Shown here in pieces: positions 1 to 8,438 of a stretch of DNA of 64,000 bases. The position numbers and the translations under genes are program-made. The notes beneath the pieces are model-generated. The model ran no database searches, had not been told where the DNA came from, and worked only from the letters and a program-made list of their open reading frames with translations. Origin of the DNA: Candidatus Methanomethylophilus alvi Mx1201 (GTDB lineage: Archaea; Thermoplasmatota; Thermoplasmata; Methanomassiliicoccales; Methanomethylophilaceae); NCBI RefSeq assembly GCF_000300255.2, contig NC_020913.1:494692-558691 (forward strand), in the 5' to 3' direction. The stretch's first letter is position 1. Every line of letters starts with the position of its first letter.

Positions 1-181
1 TCAGCGGACGCTATGCCGACCGTCATGAAAACCCGGGAAAAACACCCTGGATCCTGCAGAAAAAACGACGTTTTCACGCCGAAAATAAAAGATTCCTCAA
101 CGTGCCGAATTCACGCTTTATTTTTTCATTCAAGGAAATTCAAAAGAGGGATGCCGAATCCACATAAGAATTAAACATTAG

Positions 182-933
182 TCATTTGCGCCCATATATG
201 TCACTATAACGTTTAATGTCATCTTCGCCAAAATAATCACCAAGTTGAACTTCAGAAAATACCATAATTTCTTCAGTTGATTCATTGGATATGCTGGTTT
301 ACATCCCTTAGGTATGAAGAACATATCTCCAGGATTTACAGGATGTGTGGATTCTCCCAGTTGAACACGACCATTGCCACTGATTATAATCCAATATTCT
401 TCACGATGTTCATGGCTTTGAAGACTGAGACGTTGCTCTGGCAGAATATAAATTACTTTTGACTGAAATGTATCATTTAAAACCATTGTTTTATAGTAGC
501 CCCAAGGTCTAACATAAATTTCATGCTCTAAAACTGTTTTACACAACATATCATAATCAAAATCAAAAGATATTTTCTGATTGATGAGTAACAAGTAATT
601 CAAAATATGCCTAGTCATCACATTGTATAGTTTCTTATTTTCATCTAGAATTGGTATAAATTCTATTTTACGCTCATGAAAAATTGACAGTATTTTATCA
701 ATACTATCCGTTTTTAGAACATACATAAATGAATGGTTAACTGCTAAAGATATGGGTTCTTCAAGTGAACACCCTCTAATAATTGCACGACGAATGTCTC
801 CATCACTTAAAGTTCCAATTACAACCCCTGTTTCATTAACAGCAATCAAATATTTGGTCTGATTCTCGTCCATGAATCGAAGTGTATCCAGTATATTGAC
901 AGATTCATTTATTTGTAAACGTTCTAATGCCAT
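182..933 (-). pseudogene. CBS-pair plus cupin protein, frameshifted near its C-terminus
   Basis: The N-terminal ~115 residues form two CBS modules and the rest is a cupin of the mannose-6-phosphate isomerase / GDP-mannose pyrophosphorylase C-terminal type (motifs RPWGYY, SHEHREEYW, GDMFFIPKG). Read in the starting frame, the cupin ends in nonsense from about position 297 and stops at 178. Shifting by one base at 296-297 restores a typical cupin end (VQLGDYFGEDDIKRY) that stops at TGA 182-184. One base is therefore missing relative to the ancestral gene, by mutation or sequencing error. It is the last gene of a sialic-acid-type operon, four bases after the CMP-sugar synthetase. CBS-cupin proteins in such clusters are thought to sense nucleotides or sugars; the exact role here is unknown. 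Confidence 0.7.
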
Positions 934-937
934 GATT

Positions 938-1678
938 TCACTCGAATTTTTTTAATTCATTACTCACTATGCCGCCACTCGTTTTAATTAACGTCTGCAG
1001 CTGATCTAACTCATGCTCATAATCAATATCAATAACTTCATTTGTTTCAAAAGCCACAGCAGAATTTCCATACAATGTGCCTGATCTAATTATCTGTTCA
1101 GTTCTAACAATATCGACATAGCCATTAGGAACAAATACTGGGGGATAACTTTGACGGGGACCATTAGCTTCATCCAAAGAGATTCCACAAATTGTTTTCA
1201 AATAACCCTCTTCAGTAACATTAAACCACTTGTATGGGCACTCGTGTGTAAGATGAACAGATTTTAAACAGTCTGCCTTTGAATTTTTAAAGATATCGAT
1301 TGCCCGATCAATCTCTGAGGGTGTTCTCAGAGGAGATGTTGGACGGAGATGAACCCAATATTCTGGCAATAATTTTTCATTTTTTTCAAACCAATCAATT
1401 GCATGTTTTACAAATTCTAGATCAGTTGAATACTTCCCTGATATTTCTACGGGTCTTAAAAATGGAGTTTCAGCACCGTATTTATTTGCAATTTTTGCAT
1501 ATTTTTCAGAATCAGTAGTCATAATGACTCTGTTAATATTTTTACAAAGTCTTGCCGCAATAATGCTGTACGCCATCAGAGGGTGCCCAGAAATAATGCG
1601 TATATTTTTATCTTTAACAGAACTAGAACCAGAGCGAGCGGGAATTATTGCATAAACAAGTCCTTTTTGAATTGACAT
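938..1678 (-). CDS. neuA: CMP-N-acylneuraminate (sialic/KDN-type) cytidylyltransferase
   Basis: This 246-residue enzyme would activate a nonulosonic acid with CTP to give the CMP-sugar used by sialyltransferases. The nucleotide-binding signature IPARSGSS followed by KDKNI lies near residue 12, HLRPTSPLRT lies near residue 110, and IDIDYEHEL near residue 217 matches the metal-binding end of the family. Length is normal for the short bacterial/archaeal form. It sits two bases downstream of the HAD phosphatase gene, in one transcription unit with a NeuB homologue. The exact sugar (Neu5Ac, KDN, legionaminate or pseudaminate) cannot be told from sequence alone; the NeuB/KdsC/NeuA set resembles KDN loci of Bacteroides. 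Confidence 0.9.
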   Translation of the reverse strand: MSIQKGLVYAIIPARSGSSSVKDKNIRIISGHPLMAYSIIAARLCKNINRVIMTTDSEKYAKIANKYGAETPFLRPVEISGKYSTDLEFVKHAIDWFEKNEKLLPEYWVHLRPTSPLRTPSEIDRAIDIFKNSKADCLKSVHLTHECPYKWFNVTEEGYLKTICGISLDEANGPRQSYPPVFVPNGYVDIVRTEQIIRSGTLYGNSAVAFETNEVIDIDYEHELDQLQTLIKTSGGIVSNELKKFE

Positions 1679-1680
1679 GA

Positions 1681-2166
1681 TTACATCCTCGACTCACAAA
1701 TATTGCGATATAGGTCTCTTATGACTCCATCTCCTCCATTTTTCAAAGAAATCCAATTACATTCGGAGAGCACTTCTGGTTCAGCATCTGCAGGACAACC
1801 ACGATATCCTACAATATTCATAGCATTCAAATCATTCAGATCGTTGCCTACAAACATCACATTTTTTAAATCTATATCCAGAGACTTGCAATATTCCTTT
1901 ACAGCTATTGATTTATCACTAACATTATTTAATACAGCCAATTTAAGCTTATTACAACGTTGTATCACCACTGGATTGGATTCAGTAGATATGACCACTT
2001 GTTTGATACCCATCTCATGTATACGGGAGATTCCATATCCATCAGCACGACTGAAAACAACATATTCTTTTCCGCATTCATCTACTATGACTTTATTATT
2101 CGTTAGTACCCCATCGCAATCATATATGAGTAACTCAACATTGTTTAAAAAAGAAAATTGTTTCAT
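1681..2166 (-). CDS. KdsC-type HAD phosphatase (nonulosonate-9-phosphate phosphatase candidate)
   Basis: This 161-residue protein belongs to the HAD subfamily C0, typified by KdsC and the KDN-9-phosphate phosphatases. The nucleophile motif YDCDGVLTN is near residue 15 and the metal-binding VGNDLNDLNAM near residue 107; no large cap domain is present, consistent with the small tetrameric members. It lies directly between the sugar synthase and the CMP-sugar synthetase genes with no intergenic space, so the parsimonious role is removing phosphate from the 9-phosphorylated product of the synthase. KDO-8-phosphate phosphatase is the alternative, but no KDO synthesis genes are seen. Confidence 0.85.
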   Translation of the reverse strand: MKQFSFLNNVELLIYDCDGVLTNNKVIVDECGKEYVVFSRADGYGISRIHEMGIKQVVISTESNPVVIQRCNKLKLAVLNNVSDKSIAVKEYCKSLDIDLKNVMFVGNDLNDLNAMNIVGYRGCPADAEPEVLSECNWISLKNGGDGVIRDLYRNICESRM

Positions 2167-3045
2167 TCATCTACACCTATATTTGAGTTTATCTCTTTGT
2201 ATTTTCTCAATGGGTAAAATTTCTTCGGGTTTAGCAGTCATTGCCATGCTCACCCTGTTGAGATCTCTTACAAGTATTTTGAACTCTTCAGGTTCCAATG
2301 ATGCAGCGTGATCAGTTCCTTTCCACGTTTTATCAAGAGTATAATGTCTTTCGATAACGGTGGCCCCAAGAGCATATGCTGCAATATCAATCGCAGTACC
2401 TATGTGATGGCCAGAAAATCCAATCTTTTTAACCGTATTCCCAAATGTGTCATAGAGCCTATTTAATTCCAGAAGACAAACATCTTCATAAGGAACAGGA
2501 TAGCCAGAAGTGCATGCAAAAATTACAAGATCTTTATTTCTACCATTCTTCTCAAAAAGTTCAACAATGTTTCTCTCCTCTTCATAAGTAGTCATCCCGA
2601 AAGATAACTGTATCTCTCCATCGTAATTGTCACACAACCATTGAAGCATTTCGTAATGATTATTGCAAGCAGATGGGATTTTAATAAATTTTGGATTAAT
2701 GGCAGCAATTTCTTTTGCAGAGGTCATGTCCCACACAGATGTGGAATAGATAATTCCAAATTCATCACACCAATCTTTCAATTGTTGATGCTGAGTTGCT
2801 GTAAACTCAAGAAATTCACGATGCTCCCCATAAGTTTTTCCATAAGAATTCTTAGGATTCGGATGGGGCGAATTATATTGTTCGGGTGTAAGAAGTTCTC
2901 TGGGGCAACGTTTCTGAAATTTAATAGCGTCAGCCTTACAAAAGGATGCTGCAATCTCAATAAGCTGTTTTGCAATCCTCATCTGCCCCATATGATTACA
3001 GCCAGCTTCGGCAATTATGAATGGCTTTTGATAGGTCTTTACCAT
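2167..3045 (-). CDS. neuB: NeuB-family nonulosonic acid (sialate/KDN-9-phosphate) synthase
   Basis: This 292-residue protein would condense phosphoenolpyruvate with a hexose or its 6-phosphate to give a nine-carbon acid. Family signatures visible are EAGCNHMGQ near residue 13, KFQKR, the catalytic-site stretch KIPSACNNH near residue 121, GFSGHH, and ERHYTLDKTWKGTDHAASL near residue 233. The C-terminal SAF/antifreeze domain of classical NeuB proteins is absent, as in some KDN-9-phosphate and vertebrate-like synthases. It is the first gene of the operon ending at 182. Codon use is AT-rich, unlike the housekeeping genes to the right, which suggests horizontal acquisition. Confidence 0.88.
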   Translation of the reverse strand: MVKTYQKPFIIAEAGCNHMGQMRIAKQLIEIAASFCKADAIKFQKRCPRELLTPEQYNSPHPNPKNSYGKTYGEHREFLEFTATQHQQLKDWCDEFGIIYSTSVWDMTSAKEIAAINPKFIKIPSACNNHYEMLQWLCDNYDGEIQLSFGMTTYEEERNIVELFEKNGRNKDLVIFACTSGYPVPYEDVCLLELNRLYDTFGNTVKKIGFSGHHIGTAIDIAAYALGATVIERHYTLDKTWKGTDHAASLEPEEFKILVRDLNRVSMAMTAKPEEILPIEKIQRDKLKYRCR

Positions 3046-3205
3046 ATATGTCTATAATGTTTTTTTCATTTTAATTGTATCGTGAATTCTCCATGGGAAT
3101 CGCGGGCATAGAATCTTCAGAACCTAAATCTGCAGATTGTATAGGTTACATCAGGCCAGCACAATCTTGCCGCTCTTCGGTTCTTCTAGCCCGAAGAGTC
3201 TGAAG

Positions 3206-3247
3206 CCTGAATCTGCGGATTGTAGTACTACAATCCGCAGATTCAGG
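3206..3247. repeat. 42-bp perfect palindrome between glycan operons
   Basis: Two 20-base arms (CCTGAATCTGCGGATTGTAG and its exact reverse complement) flank a TA centre. A related shorter palindrome with core AATCTGCAGATT lies about 70 bases to the left near 3126-3145. The element sits between the stop of the gene at 3337 and the start of neuB. It could be a factor-independent terminator, a transcribed regulatory hairpin or an operator; the shared AATCTGC core in both palindromes favours a protein-binding or mobile-palindrome origin. Confidence 0.75.
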
Positions 3248-3280
3248 TTCAGAACTGTTCCAGACGGTCTGAAAAAAATC

Positions 3281-3290
3281 TTATAAATCC
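3281..3290 (-). promoter_or_regulatory. Candidate TATA box for the neuB operon
   Basis: The plus strand reads CTTATAAATC, which on the minus strand is GATTTATAAG, close to the archaeal TATA consensus. It is the best promoter candidate in the 291-base gap before neuB. A start site about 25 bases downstream would leave a ~210-base leader containing the 42-base palindrome at 3206-3247. The element would also read as a plus-strand TATA box, but no plus-strand gene follows. Confidence 0.4.
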
Positions 3291-3336
3291 TCGGGAATGC
3301 TCAATGTGCGTTAGAAGGGGGGATTAATCTCTTATT

Positions 3337-5595
3337 TTATTTGATTGTAACAGTTAAAGTTTTTAACTCATTATATTCAGAAACATAATTTTTTTTCATG
3401 TCGGCAGCTTTTTTTATCCAAAATAGGGCTTTTTCGAAATCTTTAATTTCACCTCTACCGTATCTATACATTCTCCCTCTGCGAACCATCGCATCTGGAT
3501 TTCCTTTATCTGCTAATTCGGATATTGCATTTTTGAGTTGTGAATCGTATTCTGATCTATTTGCATTCCACATAACATCGAATAATTCGATACTCCAAGA
3601 CAAATCTTTGCTTTTAGCTTTGTAAAAATACTCAATAGACAAATCTATGTTTTTTTCTACACTTTTTCCATCTCTGTACATTCTGCCAAATCTTGAAAAA
3701 ACCCCTGCATTGCCACAATCTAATAGTTGTGAAGCAATTCTTATAATTTTATTACATGATTCGGTATCGGTTCTATTCCACAATAAATCAATTAATGCAT
3801 TACCGTAGTCATTGTACTGCGAATATGCCTTTTCCATTAACTCTATGGCAAAATCAATATCTTTATTTACACCCAGTCCATCACGATATACAACAGATAA
3901 CAAGTATAATGCGTCTACACTTCCTTGGAGTATCAATTGATTGCAAAGTTGAACACATTTAGGATAATTAACGACGTCTTTAGAAGCGATTATTCTTTTT
4001 ATTATTTGTATTGTATTTCTTTCAGATAAACGAGTTCCAAGTGCAATTTCATGAAAGATTTGACTATATTTAATATAATTTAAATCAAGTTTTTTATAAA
4101 CATCTACGCCATTGACGATTATGTCAACTGCTTCTTTCAAGTACTGGTAAGCTTCTTTTATATAATGTACTGCTTGCACATCATATGAGTTATAAGAGTC
4201 CCCATATAGTGGATGAGGCATACGAACATAATGGCAGTCCAATCTTTCTAATAATAACTTACACAATTCATCTGCAGCATTGATTGATTCTATGTATGAA
4301 GTTGATTTTATTTGAACTGTACCATTGGTTGCCAAATATTGATTGGTACGAGGTAAATCTAACAAAATTACATTATTTCCCCAATTGTTTTTTATGAAAT
4401 TTGTAAATTTGTCTATTTTTAATAAAAAATTTTCATTACCGTCAATAAAATTACATTTGATTCCATTATCTAGTTTAGTTACTAATTTTTTTAATACAGT
4501 GCCCCAATCTGTTTGGATATATTTGCAAGAACGATCTGGAAATGTGAGTTCAAAACAACCACATCCTGAATAAAAAGAATCGATTATTATCCATTTTCCT
4601 TTGTTTTCTAATAGTTTTTTAGATCCTGTTCCATTAAATAGAGTGCATAAACTACGTTTATTGAAATTATGTTCTACAATATCTTCAACGTCAAGATCCG
4701 ATATTTTGTAAGAGTTAGCTATTTCATCAAATATGTCAAGAGGGCAGTTTCTTTGCACGTAGCCTTTGACGGTGTAATTTATTCCACATTTAAGATTGAA
4801 TATATCTCTTGAGACGCAACAACCCAAAATATTAATCGACACCGAATCTTCCTTACTAGATGACATATCTAACATTTTTTCTCCTAGAATTCGAGGCTTT
4901 GTTATATATCCTGATTTAAACAATACTTCATCTAAATGTGGTTTAGATTCTGATATTTTTTGTAGTATAGTGATACAATCAACATGTCTTATGAAATTTT
5001 CTCCATTTCCCCAATCTTGCAATTTTTGTTCTACTATTTTCATATTATAGTGTTTTGCAATTATTCTCATGTCCACATAAGAAGTGCAAGCCCGTCCCAT
5101 TTTATTTTCTTCATAATTTTCACTGCAGGTTAAACCTTGTGCTGCAAAAGCGCCCCTATAATTTGAATGATGAATAAATGCATATCCGTTATTTTTCAAA
5201 ATACGATTTATTTCGAATATGGACATATCTAGTAATCTATAATTGAAATTAACCATGGAGTCCCATGAGAATACAAAATCAACTGAATTGGATTCCAATG
5301 GTATTTCGTCAATTTTATTTACGACGAATTCAAATCTATTGTCGTTTGCAAATCTTTCTTTACAATGTTCTATTGCTTTTTTAGAAATGTCACAGAGGAT
5401 TATTTTCGCATAGTTATCTTTTATAACATTGGATATTCTCCCCCACCCGCAAGCGAAATCCATTATTGTTAATCCACTGTTGGCCGGAGCATATTTTTTG
5501 AAAAATTGTTTCATGTGTGTGTTGTACTGTCTCTCTGCAGCTTCTTCAGCATTTTTATAATATGCTGTGAAATCAACAGCTGTTATGTCTTTCAT
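3337..5595 (-). CDS. Class I methyltransferase - DUF6270 - Sel1 repeat fusion protein
   Basis: The 752-residue protein has three parts. Residues ~30-190 are a class I SAM-dependent methyltransferase (DFACGWGRI near residue 46, ILCDIS, FVFSWDSMVNF). Residues ~250-500 match DUF6270, which begins with the typical INILGCCVSRDIF and is found in polysaccharide loci. From ~570 to the end there are at least three Sel1-like repeats (VYRDGLGV, MYRDGKSV, MYRYGRGE). The role is likely methyl or other modification of a surface glycan, with the Sel1 part giving protein contacts; this is inferred from context. It starts one base after the stop of the glycosyltransferase gene to its right, so it is co-transcribed. 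Codon use is strongly AT-rich. Confidence 0.8.
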   Translation of the reverse strand: MKDITAVDFTAYYKNAEEAAERQYNTHMKQFFKKYAPANSGLTIMDFACGWGRISNVIKDNYAKIILCDISKKAIEHCKERFANDNRFEFVVNKIDEIPLESNSVDFVFSWDSMVNFNYRLLDMSIFEINRILKNNGYAFIHHSNYRGAFAAQGLTCSENYEENKMGRACTSYVDMRIIAKHYNMKIVEQKLQDWGNGENFIRHVDCITILQKISESKPHLDEVLFKSGYITKPRILGEKMLDMSSSKEDSVSINILGCCVSRDIFNLKCGINYTVKGYVQRNCPLDIFDEIANSYKISDLDVEDIVEHNFNKRSLCTLFNGTGSKKLLENKGKWIIIDSFYSGCGCFELTFPDRSCKYIQTDWGTVLKKLVTKLDNGIKCNFIDGNENFLLKIDKFTNFIKNNWGNNVILLDLPRTNQYLATNGTVQIKSTSYIESINAADELCKLLLERLDCHYVRMPHPLYGDSYNSYDVQAVHYIKEAYQYLKEAVDIIVNGVDVYKKLDLNYIKYSQIFHEIALGTRLSERNTIQIIKRIIASKDVVNYPKCVQLCNQLILQGSVDALYLLSVVYRDGLGVNKDIDFAIELMEKAYSQYNDYGNALIDLLWNRTDTESCNKIIRIASQLLDCGNAGVFSRFGRMYRDGKSVEKNIDLSIEYFYKAKSKDLSWSIELFDVMWNANRSEYDSQLKNAISELADKGNPDAMVRRGRMYRYGRGEIKDFEKALFWIKKAADMKKNYVSEYNELKTLTVTIK

Positions 5596-5596
5596 A

Positions 5597-7354
5597 TTAT
5601 GCCCTCTTTTTATGTGATATTATTTTATGAATTTTTTGAAAATAGTGTTTTTTAGTCTTGGAATCATTTGTCGGCAAAGATGCAATTTTCGACTCTATCG
5701 CATTAAACTTCTTAAAAAGGATTTCTTCATAAAATGGACTATGTCTTGCACTATCCCAAAAATACTTACTCATAATACGTTCTGGATGATCCCAAGGTTT
5801 TGCAGAGGTCATGTAGTGTATAATTCCCGGAGAGATGCAAGATTGTTCAAATAATTGAGTATACACAGAAGGATGCACATTTGAATCTTTTTTCATCGAT
5901 TCATAAATTGGACCTGGGCAATTCCAACTTTCATCAAGGTACTTTATTTTCTTATTACATATTACATTGATAAGATCTTGATCACCTGTTGGGTAGTTGA
6001 TTCCTGCCTTTATTAAAGCATATGCTTTACCCTGTACGTCATTTTTAACAAATTCTTTTAAATTTATTAATAGGACGCCAGCATTTATATATTCATAGCA
6101 TGAAATCTTTAAATCTCTATTTATTTGTTTTATTTTATCGTAACTATTTATTTGTCTTACCGCCCCTAGGATGTAGTCGTTGACATCTATGTCATATAAC
6201 AATGCCAAGTCTTTTAGAACGATTAGATCACAATCGATGTACAAGACTTTGGATAACTTTGGAAATATGTCTGGGATTATAAAACGGAAAAATGTCTCTA
6301 TAGAAATATAGTCTATATTAGAATGAAATGCAATTTCTTTAGAATATGATGAAATATCCACAAATGCAATATGTGTGTTGTGGGTTTCCATTTTAAGTAT
6401 TTTTTCTTGAGAAATTGGAGAAATACCAGAATGTAGAACATATAAATCATACATTCTATTCTTGTTAGCTGTGTCAATTATTGATTGTATCGTTACGCCA
6501 AGGTATGGTAAATACCGCTCATTGCATGAAAATACCACGGGGACATGATTTTCTGGCTGTTGCATTAACAACGATGGGCGAGGTTTAGTGAAACATACTT
6601 TTTGTAGTTGTTTAATTTTAATATCCTTTCTTTCGTTCTGCAAATACAATAGATATATCCCAAACATTCTTTCTGACAGATGTCCTGGCGTACGCATTTC
6701 ATTTACAGTGTAGAGAGACATATCGGTCCGTTTTACAAATTCATCAAGAATATCAAAAAGCCAAGTGCAGTAATCATTAAAGATGTCCTTACGTAGGATA
6801 TACATATTGCAAAAAATTGCTCTTTGTCCTAGCAAATATTGTTCTACATATTTCGAAAATTTAGGATATTTTTCTTCGATTATTTGAGTAAGTGTTAACA
6901 AATCCTTTTCATGTAGGTATGCGGCATCGCAATAATTTTCATAAACATCTTTTTTCTTTTGTACAATTTGCGTATTGGCTGAAAATGTCGTTACTACGTC
7001 GTATCCGCTAATACACTCAATTATTTGTTTTTCAGTCCAACCAAATTTATCAATTAATTCATCAGTAATGTTTGATACATTTATGTTATTGTAGCCGATT
7101 TCAGGAAATATTGTTTCTGTGAAATTAAAATATCTGCTGTAATGTAGAAATCCATAGTAATTTACGGAGCAATTTTTCCAAGCCCAATACTGTGCGGTAA
7201 GTTCACAATATGATTTGTTTTTAAATGAGATGTTTTCCCCCTCATCATCGTGTAGCATGTCTAATTTCTTACCAGATAGCGCTGTTCCAACTTGTATTGG
7301 TTTAAATATATCGTTTTTAACATATTCTGTATCTTTATGACAAGAAATGAAAAT
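5597..7354 (-). CDS. DUF4422 - GT8 two-domain glycosyltransferase (start is an ATT or TAG readthrough)
   Basis: The N-terminal ~235 residues are a DUF4422 glycosyltransferase-like domain (HDDEGENIS, QYWAWKN, YGFLHYSRYF). The C-terminal ~320 residues are a GT8 galactosyl/glucosyltransferase (VFSCNERYLPYLG, then the DXD-containing LYIDCDLIVLKDL). The first ATG is at 7258, but the same frame extends 32 codons upstream and encodes the canonical DUF4422 opening IFISCHKDTEYVKNDIF. That extension begins with ATT immediately after TAG 7355-7357, the stop of the GT29 gene, and stays in the same frame. Either translation starts at the ATT, or the TAG is read through to give one three-domain protein, or TAG replaced a lysine codon (family members start K-I-F-V-S-C-H-K). 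Confidence 0.82.
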   Translation of the reverse strand: MFISCHKDTEYVKNDIFKPIQVGTALSGKKLDMLHDDEGENISFKNKSYCELTAQYWAWKNCSVNYYGFLHYSRYFNFTETIFPEIGYNNINVSNITDELIDKFGWTEKQIIECISGYDVVTTFSANTQIVQKKKDVYENYCDAAYLHEKDLLTLTQIIEEKYPKFSKYVEQYLLGQRAIFCNMYILRKDIFNDYCTWLFDILDEFVKRTDMSLYTVNEMRTPGHLSERMFGIYLLYLQNERKDIKIKQLQKVCFTKPRPSLLMQQPENHVPVVFSCNERYLPYLGVTIQSIIDTANKNRMYDLYVLHSGISPISQEKILKMETHNTHIAFVDISSYSKEIAFHSNIDYISIETFFRFIIPDIFPKLSKVLYIDCDLIVLKDLALLYDIDVNDYILGAVRQINSYDKIKQINRDLKISCYEYINAGVLLINLKEFVKNDVQGKAYALIKAGINYPTGDQDLINVICNKKIKYLDESWNCPGPIYESMKKDSNVHPSVYTQLFEQSCISPGIIHYMTSAKPWDHPERIMSKYFWDSARHSPFYEEILFKKFNAIESKIASLPTNDSKTKKHYFQKIHKIISHKKRA

Positions 7355-8350
7355 CTATACGTCTGATTTTTTTAATTCTTTGCCATTTCTTTTGTGGTCA
7401 AAATAAAAATTGTGCATGAATTTAATTTCATTTTCAAAATCGTGATCTTGAGCCAATCTAGATTCTTCACCATAATAGTGATTCGTATCCGAATAATTAT
7501 TTCCAATAAAAGAAAACCCATAAACATCGACATTATTTAAATTACTCTTGGCTAAGTATGTTGCCCAAACGGTCAATGCTCCAGTTGATGGAAATTTTAA
7601 TCCACTTAATTGTCTTAATTTAACATGTGTTTCTTCATTGAAATTTGATATTTTATTTGGAAAATTAGACAAATCTTTTGATAGTGTGTCTAGATTATCA
7701 AAATGAACCATGAAATGGTCGTAATCTGCTTCCCATACTATTAGTTTATAGTTGGAAGGATCACGTAGAATGATGTCTTCTCCAGCAGAACCACGAACCC
7801 AAATATCTGTTTTAGTACCATAATCTTGTTCATATCCGTCGATGCAATAATTATTAAATCTAATAACTATGTCATGACTATCTATTTCATTGCCTCTGCC
7901 TAGGCCTATTTCGCAACCAGAGTTGCCTACAATGGCAATCGACTTGTCTTTTACCAAATCAGTAAACAGGTTCTCATTATTTTTTAATTTTTCATAAACA
8001 TCATTAGATTTTTTTAGAGTATCATTAAAAAAATACGGGACTTTTATATTTTTCAATAAATCTGTAGATTGTGACAAATAGTGTGAAAGTGGCAGAAAAC
8101 GCTCTACATCTTTCATATTGTACATCTTATTATATTTAATTAAGATTTTATTAAATTCGTCGATTTCGTTTTTTTCAATTAGGCAACATAAGTAAATAAG
8201 CCACACATCGTTTTTCATTTGTTTCCAATACGAATTTATTGAACTTATTGTTTTAAAGATATTGAGTAATTCCGATGTTGCACCTGAACTGTGCCACATA
8301 CTTTTGATTTTTACTCTCAAACTGGAGGGTGTCATTTCAAGATAATTCAT
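7355..8350 (-). CDS. GT29-family sialyltransferase-like protein, ending in TAG
   Basis: The 331-residue protein carries the sialylmotifs of family GT29. A motif-L-like block (IAIVGNSGCEIGLGRGNEID, then VIRFNN) begins near residue 139, a motif-S-like block (PSTGALTVWATYLA followed by VDVYGFSF) near residue 255, and HYYGEE near residue 290 resembles motif VS. GT29 enzymes move sialic acid or KDN from its CMP form onto glycans. The ~110 N-terminal residues match nothing I recognise; no transmembrane anchor is evident. The reading frame ends at TAG 7355-7357 and continues without a break into the DUF4422-GT8 coding sequence. Codon use is AT-rich, and acquisition by transfer is likely. Confidence 0.85.
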   Translation of the reverse strand: MNYLEMTPSSLRVKIKSMWHSSGATSELLNIFKTISSINSYWKQMKNDVWLIYLCCLIEKNEIDEFNKILIKYNKMYNMKDVERFLPLSHYLSQSTDLLKNIKVPYFFNDTLKKSNDVYEKLKNNENLFTDLVKDKSIAIVGNSGCEIGLGRGNEIDSHDIVIRFNNYCIDGYEQDYGTKTDIWVRGSAGEDIILRDPSNYKLIVWEADYDHFMVHFDNLDTLSKDLSNFPNKISNFNEETHVKLRQLSGLKFPSTGALTVWATYLAKSNLNNVDVYGFSFIGNNYSDTNHYYGEESRLAQDHDFENEIKFMHNFYFDHKRNGKELKKSDV

Positions 8351-8438
8351 AATCCTCTAGTCCAGTTAATGAATGATGCAATTTAAACATGACTTTGTTA
8401 CGTAATCAAATGGGGAAGAAATCACCCCCCTTTCCATC

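Noticed and set aside
1..177. Gene or element at the left edge
   Set aside because: No coding frame, repeat or RNA structure is convincing; it is probably the 3' flank of the sialic-acid operon.
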